From the NCBI GenBank assembly GCA_050740975.1, contig JBOIEE010000121.1, positions 1-13,567 on the forward strand: 13,567 nucleotides of DNA. The letters run 5' to 3'. Positions 1 through 6,881 of the stretch are shown here, in pieces. Each line of letters starts with the position of its first letter. Position 1 is the first letter of the stretch. The notes beneath the pieces are model-generated. The model saw only the letters and a list, made by a program, of their open reading frames with translations. It was not told where the DNA came from and searched no databases. Source of the DNA: JBOHHR01 sp050740975. Lineage in GTDB: Bacteria > Pseudomonadota > Gammaproteobacteria > JBOHHR01. A program made the position numbers and the translations under genes.

Positions 1-130
1 CGTCACTAAAAGCCTGAATACCGGGCGCATCCACCCGTTGTGCCATCGAGGCACCGTTCGACGAGGACAGTACCTGCCACATAGCATGGTGGGATTCTCC
101 AAGCCGCTTTACTACACCGGCGCTATACAT
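1..130 (-). CDS. 5' part of an unrecognised protein gene, cut by the window edge
   Basis: Reading leftwards from an ATG at 130-128, the minus strand stays open to the window edge, 43 codons, beginning MYSAGVVKRLGESHHAMWQV. The ATG is preceded by a strong Shine-Dalgarno stretch (GGGGGAG) six bases upstream. The frame is also open upstream back to a TGA at 212-214, so a TTG start (160 or 145) is possible, but neither has a well-placed ribosome site. I do not recognise the protein; there is no signal peptide or membrane segment in the visible part. It points the same way as the export operon ending at 478, but about 350 bp separate them, so it is probably transcribed independently. An open frame this short can occur by chance; the ribosome site is the main support. 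Confidence 0.4.
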   Translation of the reverse strand, partial: MYSAGVVKRLGESHHAMWQVLSSSNGASMAQRVDAPGIQAFSD

Positions 131-249
131 GGCTCTCTCCCCCAAGAATAGCTCATCCAAGTGACTTACTCGCTCGCCCTCCTTTACGGCAGCATTGTCG
201 ATGATCTCAACTCAACGCGAGTACCGCAATTAAGCTAATGGAATTCCAC

Positions 250-271
250 GCGTTTCCCCCTTGGGAAACGC
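250..271. repeat. Perfect 9-bp inverted repeat with 4-base loop
   Basis: The arms GCGTTTCCC (250-258) and GGGAAACGC (263-271) are exact reverse complements around a CCTT loop. Neither side is followed by a run of T on the strand read, so a rho-independent terminator is doubtful. It lies about 120 bp upstream of the partial gene starting at 130 and about 200 bp past the export operon stop. It could be an operator for the former or a transcript-end hairpin of the latter. Confidence 0.6.
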
Positions 272-450
272 AACATTGATGCCATGCGAGAGGCGCGGGT
301 GTTTTTTTGTTGTGGATCCTCAGCTTGCACCGCGAAACCACTTTCCCCCAGGGCTACAAATGCTGCGACAGATGGTGCCATCTATTTGAGAAAATAAATG
401 TATCGTACTGATATTACGTGGACTGTGATCCCGAGGCGCTCTTTCGTAAA

Positions 451-464
451 GCGACTTTGGTCGC
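451..464 (-). terminator. Weak hairpin just after the export operon
   Basis: Arms GCGAC and GTCGC pair perfectly around four bases, and on the minus strand the hairpin is followed by TTTA. It begins 14 bases after the stop codon of the last permease gene. The stem is only 5 bp and the T tract is poor, so it would be an inefficient terminator at best. Confidence 0.25.
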
Positions 465-477
465 AGGGCGATCTCGC

Positions 478-1647
478 TCAGGCGGCGCGCAGCGCCTGGG
501 TAATGCCCATACGGGCCGCCCTGACGGCGGGCAGAAAACCACCCAGGAGCCCCATGCAAAGAGCGAAGATCAGGGACTGCAACGCGATCGTGGGTGTGAG
601 CGCAAAACGGAAGGCAAGCTCTGAGAAAGTCTGCCAGTTCATGGTAGAGATACTGATGAACTGCATGCAGGAGGCGAAGCTTAGACCGACACCGCCCCCT
701 AGCAACCCTAAGACCAGCGATTCCACGAGGAACGCGATCAGGATGCTATGGCGGCGAAACCCCAGCGCGCGCAGAGTGCCGATCTCCGAGGTGCGGCTCG
801 CGACCGCCGCATACATAGTAATCATGGCCCCGATGACAGCGCCAATCGAGAAAATCATACTCAGGGTAAGCCCTAAAATGTTGAGGAAGTTCGCCATCAC
901 TTCGGACTGTTCCAGATAGAACTGGGTCTCCCGCTTGGCCTCCACCGTGAGTCGCGGATCGTCTCTTATGCGCGCTTCGACCGCGGGCAGGGCAGAAGGC
1001 TCCATGAGCTTAAAGATGAGGGACGAAAACGACTGACGCCGGAACGCCTGCATCAATTGCTCCGCATCGCCCCAGATCTCGGAGCTGAATCCGGTATTGC
1101 CTGCGTCGAAGGTGCCAACCACAGTCCAGTCGCGCAATCCTAAGCGCAAGGTTTCCCCAATTCCCGCACCGAGAAAGCCTTGAGCCACTTTCTGTCCGGC
1201 GATCACCTCCGCCGCCCCCGGCCGGAACAGGCGGCCCTGGCTCAAGCGCACCTGGGGCCGCAGGGCAAAGCCCTCTGCGTACACACCCCGTATGATGACG
1301 TTAGAGGGTTTCAGGCTGCCCCGTTTCGGCAGCACCATGAGCACCACGGTTTCTTTGGACACCAGGCGCCGACCGCCCGTGCCCTGAGCGACCTGCGGCA
1401 GGCTTGCGATCACAGCCGCCTGATCGCGCTGGACTTCGCTTTGTACTTCGGTCTCGGCGCCGCGGCGGATCACCATCACATTGTCCGGGCTGCCGGTTTG
1501 CACCAAAGTACCTTTCAAGCCCTGCGACAGCATGAGCACGGACGCGAACACAAAAACCACCAGCCCCATGCCGCCGGCCGTCAGCACCGTCGTGACTTTG
1601 CGCGCAAGCACGCTTTTAAACACATAGCTCAAGGGGATGTGGCTCAT
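478..1647 (-). CDS. ABC transporter permease, FtsX/MacB family (second permease)
   Basis: A 389-residue inner-membrane permease, last gene of the export operon. It has the family layout: an N-terminal membrane helix (about residues 17-41), a large periplasmic MacB-type domain (about 45-250), then three helices making the FtsX domain (about 253-285, 305-335, 355-380). The cytoplasmic coupling motif EIGTLRALGF follows the second helix, as in MacB and LolC/E-type proteins. The ATG at 1647 is one base past the preceding gene's stop, so the two are translationally coupled. It differs clearly from the first permease, so the pump probably uses a permease heterodimer. The substrate cannot be read from sequence; relatives export lipids, glycolipids, peptides or macrolides. 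The family is certain, the cargo unknown. Confidence 0.93.
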   Translation of the reverse strand: MSHIPLSYVFKSVLARKVTTVLTAGGMGLVVFVFASVLMLSQGLKGTLVQTGSPDNVMVIRRGAETEVQSEVQRDQAAVIASLPQVAQGTGGRRLVSKETVVLMVLPKRGSLKPSNVIIRGVYAEGFALRPQVRLSQGRLFRPGAAEVIAGQKVAQGFLGAGIGETLRLGLRDWTVVGTFDAGNTGFSSEIWGDAEQLMQAFRRQSFSSLIFKLMEPSALPAVEARIRDDPRLTVEAKRETQFYLEQSEVMANFLNILGLTLSMIFSIGAVIGAMITMYAAVASRTSEIGTLRALGFRRHSILIAFLVESLVLGLLGGGVGLSFASCMQFISISTMNWQTFSELAFRFALTPTIALQSLIFALCMGLLGGFLPAVRAARMGITQALRAA

Positions 1648-1648
1648 G

Positions 1649-2809
1649 TCATCCCACGCTGTTCAGCCCATCCGTGATCCGCATGCGGTAGCAGCCCCAA
1701 GCTGGAGCGACCGCGGCCGCTAAACCCACGACAAGGCTGGCAGCGAACGCCAGCCAAACCGTCTGTGGCGAAACCTGAAACACAGGGAACAGCGTACCGG
1801 CTTTGCCCGCGAAGAAATCGGCCATAGGAAAGATCAACGCGATACCGATCAGCCCAGAGACCGCAACCAGCATTAAGGATTCGTAGACGATGGCGAGCGC
1901 AGGAAAGTAAGGCCCAAAACCCAAGGCCCGAAGCGTGGCGTATTCGCGCCGGCGCTCTCGTGCGCTCATCGCCATGGTATTGGCGACCACGGCCAGGATG
2001 ATGGCAATCACCACCAGCGAAACCGCGCGGATCACGGTAACGATGGCTTCGGTCATGGCCACGAACCCAAGCTGGAACGCTTTTTCGGTCTCAGTCAAGC
2101 TTTCGGCCAGGGAATTCTTGAAGCCTTGATCTATGTGCTCCGAGATCGCCGCGGCAAGGCCGGGCTCTCTGATCCCGACCACGTAGATCCCCACTCGATC
2201 GGATCGCGGAGAAGACTGCTTTTTAACCGTCTCGTTCAAATACTCCCAATGGAAAAAGAATTGCGTCTCATCGGTCTTAGCGTCGCCGCCCCGATAAATC
2301 CCGCGCAGCACATAACTCCAGGTTCCGGGGTAGATGGTGCCGCGCAAGGGAATCACATCGCCGATCTTCCAGCCGAATTCCGCCGCTACTTTGCGCCCGG
2401 CGATCGCGCCCTTGCGGTCGCGCAAGAAATCGCGTTTCTGCTGCTCCGGGAGTACATACTCCGGATAGAGATCCAAATAGCTGCTGGGCTCGATGGCAAA
2501 TTGGGGGAAAAAGTTCTTCTCATCGATGTAGATCCCGCCGAACCAGTTGGCATAACTGACGGAATTCACCCCCTCGACTTGGCGGATCTTATTCCGGTAG
2601 CTCAAAGGCAGCGGAAACACCAAGGAAATCGAATTGCGGGTGATCAAACGCGTGGCGGAGGTGGCGTCCGCCCCCACATACCAAGCGTCGACCACCGTGC
2701 GCAAAAGCCCGAAAGCAACGATAGCCACGATCATACCCAGCGCGGTCAATCCCGAGCGCAGCTTGTGGCGCAGAAGATTGCGCAGGCTTAGTTTCAGCAG
2801 ATAAGACAA
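1649..2809 (-). CDS. ABC transporter permease, FtsX/MacB family (first permease)
   Basis: A 386-residue permease with the same four-helix plan: an N-terminal helix at about residues 20-41, a periplasmic domain to about 255, then three C-terminal helices. The motif REYATLRALGF marks the cytoplasmic coupling loop that contacts the ATPase. The start is TTG at 2809-2807, one base after the ATPase stop codon (2813-2811). The ribosome site is weak, so expression probably depends on coupling to the ATPase gene. The start region (MSYLLKLSLRNLLRHKLRS) is typical of the family, which supports the TTG choice. It should pair with the second permease immediately downstream. It is not a MacB fusion, since the ATPase is a separate gene. 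Confidence 0.93.
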   Translation of the reverse strand: MSYLLKLSLRNLLRHKLRSGLTALGMIVAIVAFGLLRTVVDAWYVGADATSATRLITRNSISLVFPLPLSYRNKIRQVEGVNSVSYANWFGGIYIDEKNFFPQFAIEPSSYLDLYPEYVLPEQQKRDFLRDRKGAIAGRKVAAEFGWKIGDVIPLRGTIYPGTWSYVLRGIYRGGDAKTDETQFFFHWEYLNETVKKQSSPRSDRVGIYVVGIREPGLAAAISEHIDQGFKNSLAESLTETEKAFQLGFVAMTEAIVTVIRAVSLVVIAIILAVVANTMAMSARERRREYATLRALGFGPYFPALAIVYESLMLVAVSGLIGIALIFPMADFFAGKAGTLFPVFQVSPQTVWLAFAASLVVGLAAAVAPAWGCYRMRITDGLNSVG

Positions 2810-2810
2810 T

Positions 2811-3506
2811 TCAACCTGCCGTTGCGGTGGAATCGCTCAAGGCGCCTTTATCCAGGTGCAGAACGCGGTGCGCCTTGTCCGCCGCGCGCTGATCGTGGGT
2901 GGCCATGACGATGGTCTTGCCGAGCTCTTGGTTTAAGCGCTCCATCAGATCCAGGACCTCTGCCGCCGAGTTGCGGTCGAGATCCCCGGTCGGTTCATCG
3001 GCGACGATGAGGGTCGGATCGCTCACCACCGCCCGCGCGATCGCCACCCTTTGTTGCTGGCCCCCCGAAAGCTGCGCGGGGTAATGAGACATGCGATCTT
3101 CCAAGCCCACGAGCTTAAGGACCAGTGCGACATGCTCCCTGCGTTGCCTGCGCGAAAGCTTGCTCAATAACAAGGCGAGCTCTACGTTCTCGAAGGCGGT
3201 CAGAACCGGCATCAAGTTGTAGAACTGAAAGACAAACCCGACATGCGAGGCGCGCCAATCGGCAAGCTTTGATTCCGGCAGACGGGTAATATCTACCCCC
3301 GCCGCGCGGATCGAGCCCTCATCGGGTGTGTCGATACCGGCGATCAGGTTGAGCAAGGTGCTCTTGCCAGAGCCGGAAGGGCCCATCAGAGCCAAAAAGT
3401 CGCCCTCCTCCACCCGCAGATCGATGCCCTCCAGCACGGGAACGATCTGGGTGCCTTTGCGGTAGGATTTGGTTAGGTTCTGGGCCAAGATCAGCGCTGC
3501 GCTCAT
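2811..3506 (-). CDS. ABC transporter ATP-binding protein, LolD/MacB type
   Basis: A 231-residue ATPase, the usual length for stand-alone LolD-like subunits. All motifs are present: Walker A GPSGSGKST (residues 42-50), Q-loop Gln at 94, signature LSGGQ (146-150), Walker B LIVADE (166-171) followed by PTGDLD, and the switch His at 204 in MATHD. It hydrolyses ATP in the cytoplasm to drive the two membrane permeases encoded just downstream. Its ATG (3506-3504) overlaps the adaptor's TGA in an ATGA junction, a sign of translational coupling. The family is certain. It could be called LolD-like, but the adaptor gene argues for an export pump rather than the Lol lipoprotein-sorting system. Confidence 0.96.
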   Translation of the reverse strand: MSAALILAQNLTKSYRKGTQIVPVLEGIDLRVEEGDFLALMGPSGSGKSTLLNLIAGIDTPDEGSIRAAGVDITRLPESKLADWRASHVGFVFQFYNLMPVLTAFENVELALLLSKLSRRQRREHVALVLKLVGLEDRMSHYPAQLSGGQQQRVAIARAVVSDPTLIVADEPTGDLDRNSAAEVLDLMERLNQELGKTIVMATHDQRAADKAHRVLHLDKGALSDSTATAG

Positions 3507-4726
3507 GAATCCTTAAGCCAGACCTTCGCCCCGTCGGCCAGTGTGTGCGGGGGTTTCAGCACGACCTTATCACCTTCTTTCAAACCCCGGCTAATGATCA
3601 CCCGCTCGCCCAGTCGCGCTCCTACTTCCACCGCCACCTCTCGTACCTCGGAGCCGTTAACAACAAAAGCGCGCTTTTGCCCACCCCGCTCGACGATGGC
3701 CTCGGGTTGGGCAACCAAGCGGGGTGATTGCTCGGCGCGGGTGAGCGCCTGCGACAAGAACGCGACCTTGGCGCTCATGTCGGGAAGTATGCGTGGATCT
3801 CGGTCCACGAATTTCACTTTAACCAGTACCGTCGCCTTGCTGCGGTCAACCGTGGGCACAATGCGACCGACCACGCAGCGAAAACGAGCCTGCGGCAGGG
3901 CGTCCAAAACCACCTCACACGCCTGGCCGACCGCCACCGTGGCGATGTGGGACTCGGAGACATCGGCCTCCACTTCCAAGGTGTCGAGATCCGCCATCGA
4001 CACTACCGATCCTTTAGATTCGGTGGTGGAGGAAAACGGGGCAACGATGTCGCCTATATCGGCATGTTTGCTCAAAATAACCCCGTCGAAGGGCGCCCGA
4101 ATGAACGTGTACTCCACCGCGACCCTTGTACCCGCGTGATTGGCCTCGGCGGCGCGGATCTCGGAGCGGGCCCGGCGAGCCGCCGCTGTCGCTTTGTCAT
4201 GCCTGGCCACGGCCGCGTCGTAATCTTCTCTAGAGACATATCTTTTCGCCAGTAGATCGTGCGCGCGTTTGAGCGTTAGGGAAGCTTCTTTCAAGTCTGC
4301 CTGGGCTTCTTCGGATCGCGCCTTGGCCACAGTGATGTTGGCGGCGGCCTGGTCCATGGTGGCCACCACGTCCTGGTTTTCCAAGCGCGCGATGATCTGC
4401 CCTTGCGCCACCCGGCTGCCTTCCTCGACGTCCATCCACTCCAGCCGGCCGGTGGCCTTGGAGGCGACATCGGCCTTGGTTTGAGGGGCCACATAACCGG
4501 TCGCGTTGAGCAGGGCGTAGCCTTGAGAGGGATAGGCGAGGACCACTTTGCTCACTTCCACTTCCGTACCGCGACGCCAGCCGCCGCCAATATACAGGTA
4601 CGCGAGAGCGATGCCCAGCGCCACGGCAGCGATCAGCAGCACTCGGCTAAAGGAGCGGCGCGGTGCCTGGGCAAAGCGTCTGTCGTCTCGTTCGATCCGC
4701 AGGCCGCCTAAGTCGTTCGGTTTCAA
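3503..4726 (-). CDS. Periplasmic adaptor (membrane fusion protein, HlyD/MacA-like) of an ABC exporter
   Basis: A 407-residue protein anchored in the inner membrane by one N-terminal helix (about residues 28-47). Then come the first half of a lipoyl-like domain (about 75-120, including GRLEWMDVEEGSRV), an alanine-rich helical hairpin (about 120-200), the second lipoyl half (FIRAPFDGVI, about 208-217), and beta-barrel and membrane-proximal domains. This is the standard plan of adaptors linking an inner-membrane pump to an outer-membrane channel; no channel gene is in the window. The start is TTG at 4726-4724, with AGGA seven bases upstream. It opens the four-gene operon and overlaps the ATPase gene by four bases. 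An 88-bp gap separates it from the dehydrogenase gene upstream, which reads the same way and might be cotranscribed. Confidence 0.93.
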   Translation of the reverse strand: MKPNDLGGLRIERDDRRFAQAPRRSFSRVLLIAAVALGIALAYLYIGGGWRRGTEVEVSKVVLAYPSQGYALLNATGYVAPQTKADVASKATGRLEWMDVEEGSRVAQGQIIARLENQDVVATMDQAAANITVAKARSEEAQADLKEASLTLKRAHDLLAKRYVSREDYDAAVARHDKATAAARRARSEIRAAEANHAGTRVAVEYTFIRAPFDGVILSKHADIGDIVAPFSSTTESKGSVVSMADLDTLEVEADVSESHIATVAVGQACEVVLDALPQARFRCVVGRIVPTVDRSKATVLVKVKFVDRDPRILPDMSAKVAFLSQALTRAEQSPRLVAQPEAIVERGGQKRAFVVNGSEVREVAVEVGARLGERVIISRGLKEGDKVVLKPPHTLADGAKVWLKDS

Positions 4727-4814
4727 CCTTTTTTCCTAAGCAGACACAGGGATCCCCATCGCCGTTCTCCGCGACTTCTGGACATGCTGGAGTAGTGCTC
4801 TCAGACCACTAGGC

Positions 4815-5726
4815 TCATCCGCGCAGCAGCTCATTGATCGCCGCGCGCACGGTGGCGGCAGAGGCACAAAAAGCGTCGATCTCCACTTCGTTGAGGTAGG
4901 GCTCCAGCACCCGCGTGATGCCCTCCCTGCCGACCACCACCGGCACGCTCAGGCACACGTCGTGCACTCCCAGATAACCGTCGATCAAGGTGCTGATCGG
5001 CATCGTATGGCGCTTATCAAAAGCGATCGATTCGATGATCAGAGCCGCTGCCATCGCGATCGCATAATTGGTATAGCCTTTGGAACGGAATACCTCAAAG
5101 CCGGCATCCACCGCTTGGTCAAACATGCGCCGTCGCGCTTGATTGTCTTCGATGGCCTCACCGCCCGCTTGGGCAAGGCTCAAAGCCGGAAATTGACTCG
5201 GCCCATGCTCACCTAAGATGTAAGCGCGCAGATCGTCCGGATGGATCCCAACTTCTGCGGATAACATGGAGCGAAAGCGGGCGGAATCGATCAAAGTGCC
5301 CGTGCCCAGCACATGGGAGGGCGGGTAAGCGGATAATTTTATCGCGTAGTAAGTGAGTGCATCCACCGGATTGGTGACGATGATAAGCTTTGCTTGGGGA
5401 CTGGCTTTGGCCAAGGGTGGGATGAGCTGTTTAAAAAGCTCGGCATTGGCGGGACCGAGCTCGAGCCGCGAGCGCATGTTTTTAGGGGTGCGCCCCGATG
5501 CGCACATAACCACGATATCCGAGTCCGCCGTCTCTGGAATGCCACCTGCATCGATGATCATTTGGCGTTCGATAAAAGGCAGCGCGTGCTGCAGATCTTT
5601 GGCGTCGCCTATTGCGACTTCCACGCTGCGGTTAACCAGGATCAACTCATCGCAGAGTTCTTTTATCATTACGGTGTAAGCGAGGGTGGAACCCACACGC
5701 CCCAGACCGATGATCGAGATCTTCAT
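4815..5726 (-). CDS. Lactate/malate dehydrogenase family enzyme of uncertain specificity
   Basis: A 303-residue 2-hydroxyacid:NAD(P) oxidoreductase of the LDH/MDH fold. The Rossmann motif GLGRVG is at residues 7-12. The catalytic set is complete: Arg87 in SRLEL (LDH Arg109), Asn119 in TNPVD (Asn140), Asp147 and Arg150 in DSARFR (Asp168, Arg171), and the proton-relay His174 in GEHG (His195). Two sites are unusual. The mobile loop reads SGRTPKNMRSRLEL; ungapped alignment puts Pro81 where LDHs have Gln and MDHs Arg. The end of the second strand reads LVNRS, with Asn32 in place of the Asp that normally binds the NAD ribose, so NADP(H) use is conceivable. It is therefore not safely named ldh or mdh. 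The ATG at 5726 has no clear ribosome site. The divergent neighbour begins about 31 bp away. Confidence 0.9.
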   Translation of the reverse strand: MKISIIGLGRVGSTLAYTVMIKELCDELILVNRSVEVAIGDAKDLQHALPFIERQMIIDAGGIPETADSDIVVMCASGRTPKNMRSRLELGPANAELFKQLIPPLAKASPQAKLIIVTNPVDALTYYAIKLSAYPPSHVLGTGTLIDSARFRSMLSAEVGIHPDDLRAYILGEHGPSQFPALSLAQAGGEAIEDNQARRRMFDQAVDAGFEVFRSKGYTNYAIAMAAALIIESIAFDKRHTMPISTLIDGYLGVHDVCLSVPVVVGREGITRVLEPYLNEVEIDAFCASAATVRAAINELLRG

Positions 5727-5757
5727 GTCGCTACGGAGTGAACAGTAGACCCAAGGC

Positions 5758-6435
5758 GTGATCCTAACGGTGGCGGATAAATATGCAAACTTCTCGCAAT
5801 TGAGTCGCCACGAGGTGGCCGAGCTGGATTACCGCATCCGGGTGCGCCACGGCCGTTCGGGGATCGCTATCCTGGCACCGCACGGCGGACGCATTGAACG
5901 GGGGACCACCCCGATCGCAGATGCCATCGCGGGCCAGGAGCACACGTTCTACTCTTTTGAGGGCATCAAACCAGAGCTTACGCGAAACCACGATTTACAC
6001 ATTACCAGCGACCATTTTGACGAGCCGCGGGCTCTTTTCGCCGTTACCGGAGCACATCGGGTCGTCACCATCCATGGAGCCAAGGGGCTGGAAGCCGCTG
6101 TGTACCTCGGCGGCTTGGACACGGCCCTGCGCCGCCGCGTTCTTACGGTGCTAAACGAGGCCGGCTTTGCCACAGCCGATGACCCCAGCCCAACGCGCCA
6201 GGGCAGCGGAGCAACCAATATCTGTAACCGCGGACGCACGAACAAGGGGCTGCAGCTCGAGCTGACCTTGGGGCTGCGAAAGCGCCTGTTTCTAGAGCCG
6301 GAGGAAGGGAGTTCCTGGCACCCTAGCCCCTTTTTTCACTCCTTTGTGTCGGCCGTGCGCTGGGCGTTGAGCGCTTATGCTTTAACGGGCGTCGCTCCCA
6401 ACGAGGGAGGAACCCGAACTCGAAAGTCCCAATGA
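5758..6435 (+). CDS. Poly-gamma-glutamate hydrolase family protein (PghP/YjqB-like)
   Basis: A 225-residue protein of the zinc-dependent family typified by phage PghP, which cuts poly-gamma-glutamate, and Bacillus YjqB. Diagnostic segments are APHGGRIERGT (His42 and Glu47, the likely zinc ligands), YSFEG (65-69), SDHFDEP (84-90), TIHGAKG with His106, and GLQLEL near residues 164-169, which carries a conserved acidic residue. No signal peptide is seen, so it is probably cytoplasmic. The start is uncertain. GTG at 5758 gives the longest form, while GTG at 5770 (reading MADKYANF) looks more family-like, with AAGG 13 bases upstream. It is divergent from the dehydrogenase gene and the only plus-strand gene in this part. 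The real substrate in a gammaproteobacterium is unknown; another glutamyl peptide is possible. Confidence 0.85.
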   Translation: MILTVADKYANFSQLSRHEVAELDYRIRVRHGRSGIAILAPHGGRIERGTTPIADAIAGQEHTFYSFEGIKPELTRNHDLHITSDHFDEPRALFAVTGAHRVVTIHGAKGLEAAVYLGGLDTALRRRVLTVLNEAGFATADDPSPTRQGSGATNICNRGRTNKGLQLELTLGLRKRLFLEPEEGSSWHPSPFFHSFVSAVRWALSAYALTGVAPNEGGTRTRKSQ

Positions 6436-6454
6436 CGCGCGTTTGGGAGTAGGA

Positions 6455-6490
6455 GACAAACCGGCGGCGGGGAGGCCCGCCGGTTGTGTC
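6455..6490 (+). terminator. Strong hairpin after the hydrolase gene
   Basis: Arms AACCGGCGG (6459-6467) and CCGCCGGTT (6477-6485) are perfectly complementary around a nine-base loop. GAC (6455-6457) and GTC (6488-6490) extend the stem across a small internal loop. It begins about 20 bases after the hydrolase stop. No T run follows, so it is either a weak terminator or an RNA-stabilising 3' hairpin. Confidence 0.5.
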
Positions 6491-6510
6491 GCTTAACACG
6501 CGTAAGGGCG

Positions 6511-6612
6511 GGTGGAAGCTGGTAGGGCGGAAGCCCCTGTGGGCGTTCCACCGTATGGGGACGTATCCATTTGGCGGAACCGCTATCGCGTTTCGCTCTA
6601 CCCTGCTAGCCC
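6511..6612 (+). other. Cluster of nested inverted repeats, possible structured RNA
   Basis: Several complementary segments lie close together: GGTGGAA (6511-6517) with TTCCACC (6546-6552); GGGC-GGAA-GCCC (6525-6536), a GNRA-type tetraloop; ATGG (6555-6558) with CCAT (6567-6570); GCGGAACCGC (6574-6583); and GCTGGTAGGG (6518-6527) with CCCTGCTAGC (6601-6610). The last is a 10-bp pairing whose two imperfect pairs are G-U on the plus strand, which hints at function as plus-strand RNA. Some pairings exclude each other or would form a pseudoknot. It does not match any RNA class I recognise. Confidence 0.3.
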
Positions 6613-6730
6613 CCTGTTCCTCCGTTTGGTGTCCGCCGTACGTTCGTGAAACGTGAGCGCACCGCGGTCTAACCTAACAAATCTGGCTGGGTTGCGCACC
6701 GGCCCGGCTCAATGCCACATCGGATCAGAC

Positions 6731-6769
6731 GAAAAGAAACCTACCCCTCCCCAGAGGAAGGGATAGGTT
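6731..6769 (-). terminator. Rho-independent terminator (distal) for the beta-propeller gene
   Basis: Read on the minus strand, arms beginning AACCTATCCC and ending GGGTAGGTT form a stem of about 13 bp (6738-6769). The non-Watson-Crick pairs are G-U only on the minus strand, which fixes the orientation. TCTTTTC follows directly. It lies about 110 bases past the propeller gene stop. Confidence 0.7.
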
Positions 6770-6814
6770 GTCAATGGCAGTTTCCCAAAGCGATCAGCTT
6801 CTTGACTACTTGCT

Positions 6815-6847
6815 AAAACCCCGGCGGTAGGGAAGATGAACCGCCGG
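6815..6847 (-). terminator. Terminator-like hairpin (proximal) for the beta-propeller gene
   Basis: Arms CCGGCGGT and ACCGCCGG (6821-6828 and 6840-6847) are an exact 8-bp inverted repeat around 11 bases. On the minus strand the hairpin is followed by GGTTTT. It sits 35 bases after the propeller gene stop and would act in tandem with the second hairpin at 6731-6769. Confidence 0.55.
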
Positions 6848-6881
6848 CCGCATTCATCGCCGGTTCGCTGGTCGAATACTC

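Larger units (their letters stand above)
131..477. other. Non-coding stretch with several perfect dyads
   Basis: I find no convincing gene in these 347 bases. The stretch holds a 9-bp perfect inverted repeat at 250-271, a 12-base dyad GATGGTGCCATC at 371-382, a small hairpin GCGAC-tttg-GTCGC at 451-464 just after the permease stop, and a run of seven T at 302-308. It lies between the end of the export operon and the start of the partial gene at 130, so it should contain a terminator for the former and a promoter for the latter. I could not assign either with confidence. Confidence 0.5.
6436..6881. other. Non-coding, inverted-repeat-rich stretch
   Basis: These 446 bases between the convergent hydrolase and beta-propeller genes hold no believable gene; short frames on both strands have no ribosome sites or recognisable products. 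The stretch contains a strong hairpin at 6455-6490, a dense set of dyads at 6511-6612, and two terminator-like hairpins for the minus-strand gene. These are listed separately. Confidence 0.6.

Noticed and set aside
302..308. Run of seven T as the end of a plus-strand terminator
   Set aside because: No hairpin lies immediately upstream and no plus-strand gene ends there.
398..919. Long plus-strand frame opposite the second permease gene
   Set aside because: It is the antisense shadow of a clear permease gene, has no ribosome site, and its translation resembles no protein family.
6667..6673. GTCTAAC, matching the RYYYAAC end of an integron attC site
   Set aside because: No matching GTTRRRY partner lies at the right distance, there is no integrase, and no cassette structure.
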